From: Ariolimax columbianus
Lineage: Eukaryota > Mollusca > Gastropoda > Stylommatophora > Arionidae
Length of the DNA stretch: 64,000 nt
Assembly (NCBI GenBank): GCA_036924085.1
Contig: JAVGWX010000012.1
Location: forward strand, 7,340,478 to 7,404,477
Direction of reading: 5' to 3'
The translations under genes were made by a program, and so were the position numbers. Positions 58,213-64,000 of this stretch are shown here, in pieces. Under the pieces are notes generated by a model. That model was not told the DNA's origin. It saw only the letters and a list, made by a program, of their open reading frames with translations, and ran no database searches. The stretch's first letter is position 1; every line of letters starts with the position of its first letter.

Positions 58213-61200
58213 CTTGATATTAGAAAAGAGACATGATTAAACTGTGATTTATCGACATAAAATATGAGATGTCATCAACAGACATCATTAGACTGTGGTT
58301 TATCTACATAAAACATGAAGAGATGTAATGAACAGACATCATTAGACTGTGGTTTATCTACATAAAACATGAAGAGATATCATGAACATAGACATGGTTA
58401 GACTGTGGTTTATCTACATACAACATGAAGAGATGTCATGAACAGACATCATTAGACTGTTGTTTATCTACATAAAACATGAAGAGATGTCATGAACAGA
58501 CATCATTAGACTGTGGTTTATCTACATAAAACATGAAGAGATGTCATGAACAGACATCATTAGACTGTGGTTTATCTACATAAAACATGAAGAGATGTCA
58601 TGAACAGACATGATTAGACTGGTTGATCTACATAAAACATGAGATGTTATCAACAGCGACATGATTACAATGTGTTTAATCTATATAAAGTTTTAGTGAT
58701 GACGTGAACAGAGACATGATGAACTGGGATTGATGCAAATAATGTATCAATGATATATTATTATCTTTAACGCTGCAAGTCAGTGATTATTTGTTTTATT
58801 TAAAGTTGTTTGTGTGCATAGAGAAACTTTAAAATATTAGCAGATTGTCAACTGTGTACATCTTTCTTGTTGCATTGTTTTTCTAATTAGCTACACATTG
58901 ATTGGTATGTGGACTCCATACAACAAAACTGACCAACATGTCTGAAACGTCAGACGGGCAGGAGAGTTTAACATCGTTTTGTTTAATTTTCAAATTTTCA
59001 AATTTTAAACAGACATTTCCTGTCTCTAAAATTAAAACTGCACGTGGATGACTTATTGAGTTTTAATGCTGTATATTTATGGGCCTATCATGTAGCACAG
59101 TGAATGAGCTGACAGCAGTCAGAAACATGTATCTGGCTGCCTGGATCAGGGTCAGCCAATCATAGATGACCCAATCTCTATTTCGCCTCCAAGTAATGAC
59201 CCATGAAACAGGCTGCTCTAGTGTAGTCTGGCTAAGACAATAATTGTCCAAGAGGGAATGGTAACCCGGTTTTTTTTAACAATGTTTTACTGAAATCGGA
59301 TGTATCAGGCCAAAAAACACAGATATTGCAGCCTTGTTGTAAACTTCTACTCAAAGTCTTATTCAGGAAGAACCCTGAAGAGTTGGAAGATACTGTACTT
59401 GTGTAGCAGACTCGGTGTTGAACAAGCCCATCGAACAATAGGACAGGCGAACTGTCACGACATTTACACATTTTATGTAAAAACAAAAGCTGACAGACGA
59501 GCGACCTATATCGGGCGACAGTCTATCACAAACAGAATAACACGAATCTGATCAGATAGACTTCAATTTACAGATATATGGAAATGTGCAGTCTTGTCAT
59601 AGTTAATAGTTTGAAAATAAAATATTTTGAACAGACAATTTCGAATTTTTAAGAAATCTCTAATGCAGATAATATGCAGTCCATTTCGATGAAATCGGGA
59701 ACAAAATGTCGATGTTTAATTTTTACAAGCTAATGTTTTCTTAAATGAAAGACATTTTAAAAGTATATGTATTCAACCTTTCATTATTTTGATGATGATA
59801 CATAGGGACATGGATCAAAAGGAAGACATAGAACATGAGTGCAATATTTGGTATGTTATGGTTTTTAAATTATTGTAAAACGTGGGTGGCCAGAACATTC
59901 TGAAACGGCTATACACAGCTAGAGTAATATCTATTCCGGAATATGATTAGCCTTAACATAAATTCATTAAAGTGGTTTTGAAGGCTCTTCACAGTCTGTA
60001 TACTTTTGTTTATCTGGTTCGTTCTTAATTTCCCTCTAGCAAGCATTTGAAAGGGCTAAGTCAGTTGAAGGATGTCCGAAGATTTGAATAATTTGGATGC
60101 TTTTTCATCGAAAGACGGATCCAGAATACCGGTATCTAGTGAACGAACAAGAAAGAAAGAAACAATACTCTGCTCCAGATAACTGGGAAAACATATTTCG
60201 TGTGTTAAATAATGACGACAATACATGACTGCTTTGTCTTCTGTGCAATGCTTTTTGATCTGGGTTCAGAAGAGCAAATTGTCAAGGAGATGATAATACA
60301 TATTACAGTAGGTTTGGCGAGGGGTTCTCAGCGTGGTCAGACACAAGCGCATATAAAATAGACGATCTGAAATCGCAATCACGCGACAACAGAAATATGT
60401 TTCATCTAGCAGCGCCGTTAACAAGTGTTCGACCGAAGTGTCTATAGCACTGTCTCATAAACTTACTATGCATGGCATGGCATTTTCAAGTCGGGAAGTT
60501 AGGAATTAGTGTAGTGTTTCGGCAGTGATCACTTTGGCGGAGAGTACACTTGAAAAGTAAAGAAATGTTCGAATTAATTCTGCAAAAAAATGTGTGCCTC
60601 TCAGTAATGGCGCGGCTGCTAGACGCGTTAACATCTTATCGGCTCAAATTAAGCAGAACATTTGCTAAGACTATATGAATGTATAGCCCGTTGCTTAATT
60701 CATAAATTTGGTCCGAAGCAATTTTTTACAAAACTGCATGTCATAGCCCAATGATTTTTAGCATGCAATCTTAGAATATCCATGACGTTGAGTAAATATT
60801 TTTTATCTCTAAGCAAATTTATGTATTTTGAAAACAAATATTCATTAGGCTGTATTAACTACATTTGTAGTGAAATGTAGAAGAGCTAAAAATAATGCAC
60901 GGACAAAAATATATAGAGGCCGGTAAATCAAAACAAACATATTACAAATATATGTATAAGCAGAACATATCTCAGAAAGTGAATAAAATAGCAAAAATAG
61001 ACTTCCAAAAAAAAACTTGCTCAGAGCATCAAAACTGATAGTAAAAGCTTCTTCTCTTATGTTAAAAATCAACAAAGAACAAAAGACAAAGTAGAATCTA
61101 TCATAGACAGCACATATGAAATAATAAGTTAGAATAGGGAGGCAGCTAATCGACTCAATCAGTACTTTGGCACAGTCTACACACAAGAGGATTGCTTCAA

Positions 61201-63422
61201 AATCCCAGAGCCTATAGATATTTTTTCAAAGAGACGGGGATACAGCAGGATTAAGATCAATCTGTATTACAGAAGAAATGGTTTTAAAAAAAACTGGATG
61301 GGTTGAAAGCGGATAAATGTCCAGGTCAAGATGGTACTCCTCCAAAATTGATGTTTGGAATTAGAGACCAACTAGCACAACCATTGTCTATATTATGTTC
61401 TCAATCACTTGCAATATGGATTGTTAAACGGGATTGGAAAGATGCAGGAGTGATCCCCTTACTCAAAGAGGCAAACAATCAGATCCAGCGAATTATAGAC
61501 CGGTGAGTTTAACGAGCATAGTCTGTAAATTGTTAGAGTCAATAATCAAAGAAAACATATTAATGCATTTAGACAAATTTAATCTAATTAGAAATAGTCA
61601 GCATGGGTTTACTAGAGGGAGATCATGCTTCAAATTTCTATTAGAATTCATGAAGGAGGTTACCAAGATGATAGATAAAGGGAGCCAGTGAACGTTATTT
61701 GTTTAAGATTTTGCAAAGGCCTTTGATAGAGTACCTCAATCAAAGATTATTTCGAAAGTTAAAATCACTTGGAATAGGTGGGGAAGTTGCCAAATGGATT
61801 GAAAATTGGCAGAGGGTGGGCATAAATAAGGAGTACTCTGAGTGGTGTGAAGTGAAAAGTGGAGTGCCACAGGGCTGGGTTTTGGGACCAATTTTGTTCT
61901 TGATATATAAATGATTTGGACATTAATATGATATCCATGATTGCAAAATTTGCTGATGACACAAAACTATGCAGTAGTGTGTCATGTAAAGCAGAAGTGG
62001 ATATATTGAGGTCGGATTTAGATAAAATTTGAGAATGGTCTGATAGCTGGAAGATGGAGTTTAATGTAGATAAATGTACAGTCATCCACATGGGTAAATC
62101 CAATGTGGAACATAATTACAGAATGGGAGAGAACAATATTAGAAAGATAGATAAGGAAAACGGTTATGTTAAATCATACATGTAAGGTGAGGGAGCAAGT
62201 TCAGGTAGCAGTGAAAAAGGCAAATGCAATGTTGAGTATGATAACAAGAAATATTAAACATAGGAGCAAGGAAGTGATCGTCAAGCTATAAAACGCATTA
62301 GTTAGACCTAGATTGGAGTATTGTGTGCAGGTGTGGAGTCATTTTCATAGAGGGGATATAAACATGCTGGAAAGAATACAAAAAAGAGTGACAAAGGTGA
62401 AATTGAAATTCCAGAATTAGAGTTATGAGGAAAAACTCAGAAAAACCGACCTACATTGTCTAGAAGAGAGAAGAATTCGTTGTGACTTAATTCAAGTTTA
62501 TAAAATGATCAGAGGAATGGATAAATTAGACTATAACAAGTTTTTTTTAAAAAATTCAACCACCTACAAGAACAAGAGGACATAGCTACAAGTTGCCTAA
62601 AGAGTGGTCCAGATTAGATATTAAGAAATATTTTTTTAGTCAGAGAGTGGTGAATGCTTGGAATGCATTGCCCCAGGAGGTAGTGGAGGCAGGGACAGTT
62701 AATGCTATTACGAATATATTGCGCCCAGCTTTTAGAGCAAGGTAATGCAAATGAAACTGGTTGTATACAGATTCTGCAGTCTTCTGAACTAGTATAAAGA
62801 GAATAAGTTAAGTTGATGTGGACGCCAATGTATTGAAATGTGTGTACATGGTTTAGTTCCTACTCGTTAAACTGTATACATCATTTTGGAGATTTGTGGT
62901 TCTTAGTTCCGACCATTACTTCAAGTGTCTTTTGATTTAAGCTGAGGACTTTATTTTCTCCACTTTTATGTATTTACGTCTATCATACAATTGTGTTTCA
63001 CGACTGAATTATCTCAGTGACATATGTAATTTGTTGTTTGTTGTTTTGTTTTGACATATTCAACATTTGACAGCAAATATTTTATGTGGGCCTTAACATA
63101 CAATTGACTGGAATGTGGTATTCGAGTTCTCATTTCAATCTTTAAGTTCGCTTACCTTTTCCAGCTCCGACCTCAGCCATGCCTGTTCTTCAGCCCTATC
63201 TGTATCAGTACTATCGTAGAAGAAGGCCAGAGGCTTTTCAAATAAATGCGTAAACAAGAACGATGTGTACACTTTCTGTTTTTTAAGATATACACCTTTA
63301 GTCTTTGCAAAGGGGTTTGTTTCCACACGTGGTGGACTTTCTATATCTGGCCAGAAGACAGAGTCATCCAATTTTGTCGGTGTGTCACAACCACCAGGGA
63401 GGCAATACGACGTGTCAGACAT
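58003..63422 (-). CDS. Gene D: thioredoxin-fold protein lacking CxxC, paralogue of gene C
   Basis: Exon 1 is 63156-63422 (89 codons, donor gaaaag|gtaagc) and exon 2 is 58003-58212 (acceptor ctaatatcaag, 69 codons, TAA), both phase 0, total 158 residues. The thioredoxin-like half reads KPLAFFYDSTDTDRAEEQ, then IYAAIDCSTNADTC and STPMFKLYTYGN with the cis-proline. The active-site position is STDTDR with no cysteine at all. IDC and the following TC are shared with gene C and could pair structurally. The N-terminal part (MSDTSYCLPGGC, TKLDDSVFWPD) keeps only the LDDxVFxP-like core of gene C. The 4.9-kb intron holds a CR1-like LINE and a Tc1 relic. Divergence from gene C is high, so the duplication is older than that of genes A and B. 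Confidence 0.78.
58215..58650. repeat. 54-bp minisatellite in gene D intron
   Basis: About eight units of acatcattagactgtggttt atctacataaaacatgaaga gatgtcatgaacag, beginning immediately upstream of the exon 2 acceptor on the minus strand. Confidence 0.95.
59095..59230. repeat. Dispersed trace of the 33-bp intron family
   Basis: gtgaatgagctgacagcagt and ctatttcgcctccaagt match 28,010-28,245 of gene B intron 1, showing that this block is a dispersed sequence and not unique to that gene. Confidence 0.7.
59258..59345 (+). mobile_element. SINE-like central block, relic
   Basis: ggtaacccgg then actgaaatcggatgtatcag and gcagccttgttgtaaact. It matches 44,950-45,030, at the same place in the sister duplication. 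Confidence 0.55.
59550..60690. other. Gene D intron, unassigned
   Basis: AT-rich sequence with no recognised coding or mobile content. Confidence 0.4.
60693..60850 (+). mobile_element. Tc1/mariner left-end relic
   Basis: cccgttgcttaattcat, then actgcatgtcat and ttagaatatccatgacg, align with the left arm of the element at 46,870-47,040. No interior or right end is clear. The insertion may predate the second duplication and was later replaced by the CR1-like LINE. Confidence 0.7.
60985..62745 (+). mobile_element. CR1/L2-like LINE, decayed
   Basis: Plus-strand fragments in order: SKSFFSYVKNQQRTKDKVES, LKADKCPGQDGTPPKLMFG, DPANYRPVSLTSIVCKLLES, NLIRNSQHGFTRGRSCFKFL, EVKSGVPQGWVLGPILFLIY, MIAKFADDTKLC (catalytic FADD), LEYCVQVWSH, MLERIQKRVTKV, KMIRGMDKLDYNKFF and FFSQRVVNAWNALPQEVVEA. 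This is a complete reverse transcriptase order with frameshifts and stops. The endonuclease domain is missing (5' truncated). It lies in gene D intron only. Confidence 0.92.
62746..63155. other. Gene D intron, near exon 1
   Basis: No element called. About 63,000-63,155 aligns with 49,180-49,334 of gene C (gacatat, tgttgtttgttgttttgttt and ttgactggaatgt phrases). Confidence 0.5.
63156..63422 (-). CDS. Gene D exon 1
   Basis: Start at ATG 63422 (gctacaATGtctg). The upstream open frame has only TTG at 63,482. The exon ends LRSELEK before GTAAGC. Confidence 0.78.
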
Positions 63423-64000
63423 TGTAGCTGCTATTCGTTGAATGCAGTGTACGGTTATGGAATAAAACAAATGCAACTCCAATGATAGGTCGTTTGCTGT
63501 TCAGTATGCGCAGTGAAACGGGGGAAGGGGACCTGATTAGTAACATAAAGTGAAGATGTGCGCGGAAGCGAAAATTATGCACATTTCACATGAACACGAT
63601 AATTGGATGGTGTGCATCATTTCTAAAAGTACCGGAGAGCCTACAATAGAGGGAACTCCCAACTGCTCCTTGTAATTGTAGAGAACGGGCAACGTACGAA
63701 GTGGAGGTGGAAAAGACCAGAGGACCGACTATCCATCAGAATAACTCTGAGAAAGAGCAGAGGAGCAGGACACTCATTTGTTCTGTCAGTCAGAAATAGA
63801 TCACAATAGGTGACGGCCCCACGCCACTTAGTTGAATGTGAGACATGGAGAAACCACCTCAATACGTTCAAGAAAGATATTTATAATGTTATAACCGACA
63901 AATCACCTTACTGGTAAAGAAAGGACCTTGGGTGAATCTGATCTCACGTCCGGCACTATGGGTTTTTTCCTGTGCTGTTCAACATTTAAAAAAGTAAAAG
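63423..64000. other. Upstream of gene D
   Basis: 63,430-63,640 aligns loosely with 49,600-49,830 (tcgtttgctgttc and ggagagcct phrases). It probably contains the promoter, but no TATA box is clear. 63,650-63,930 matches 50,830-51,110. The window ends here. Confidence 0.5.

Overview
This is animal nuclear DNA: intron-rich, with GT-AG splice sites, TATA boxes, AATAAA signals, many decayed non-LTR retrotransposons (CR1/L2-like, Jockey/I-like with RNase H, RTE-like), a Penelope-like element, Tc1/mariner relics and a tRNA-derived SINE. No viral or bacterial genes were seen. An invertebrate, possibly a mollusc or other lophotrochozoan, is my inference from the repeat mix. The sequence does not prove it.

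Layout. 1-10,066 is a minisatellite with a 24-bp unit and kilobase-scale higher-order structure. 10,416-23,475 and 25,074-35,620 are two direct copies of one segmental duplication, separated by 1.6 kb of the same minisatellite. Each copy holds one complete four-exon gene with the same exon lengths (84, 162, 148 and 77 coding bases) and phases, encoding a 156-residue secreted protein I do not recognise (gene A 11,293-22,597; gene B 25,861-34,496). 35,990-37,545 is a Penelope-like relic, 37,705-38,240 a mariner relic, and 38,245-41,545 a 26-bp minisatellite with a 1,222-bp higher-order period. 43.26-51.1 kb and 57.28-63.95 kb are two copies of a second, older duplication. Each carries, on the minus strand, a two-exon gene for a small thioredoxin-fold protein that has lost the CxxC active site (gene C 44,287-49,598; gene D 58,003-63,422). 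Between them, 51.5-57.28 kb, lie LINE and mariner relics and unassigned sequence.

Main result. Between genes A and B, exon 2 (the start of the mature protein) differs at 29 of 162 bases and 21 of 54 residues. The 165 bases of intron just upstream differ at 4 positions, and the first ~109 bases downstream at about 4. Over the whole coding region I count 33 changed residues and about 6 synonymous codon differences. This is the pattern of diversifying selection on a duplicated secreted protein. Exon 2 also changes net charge (about -5 to +2) and gains an N-glycosylation sequon in copy B.

Second theme. The locus readily forms minisatellites. Because the genes are duplicated, many arrays of 3-27 units can be compared with a one-copy or unexpanded sequence at the same place in the sister copy. 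Two arrays were born inside transposon coding sequence (RNase H at 26.77 kb, Penelope reverse transcriptase at 36.24 kb). One sits just upstream of a TATA box and one starts at a 5' splice site.
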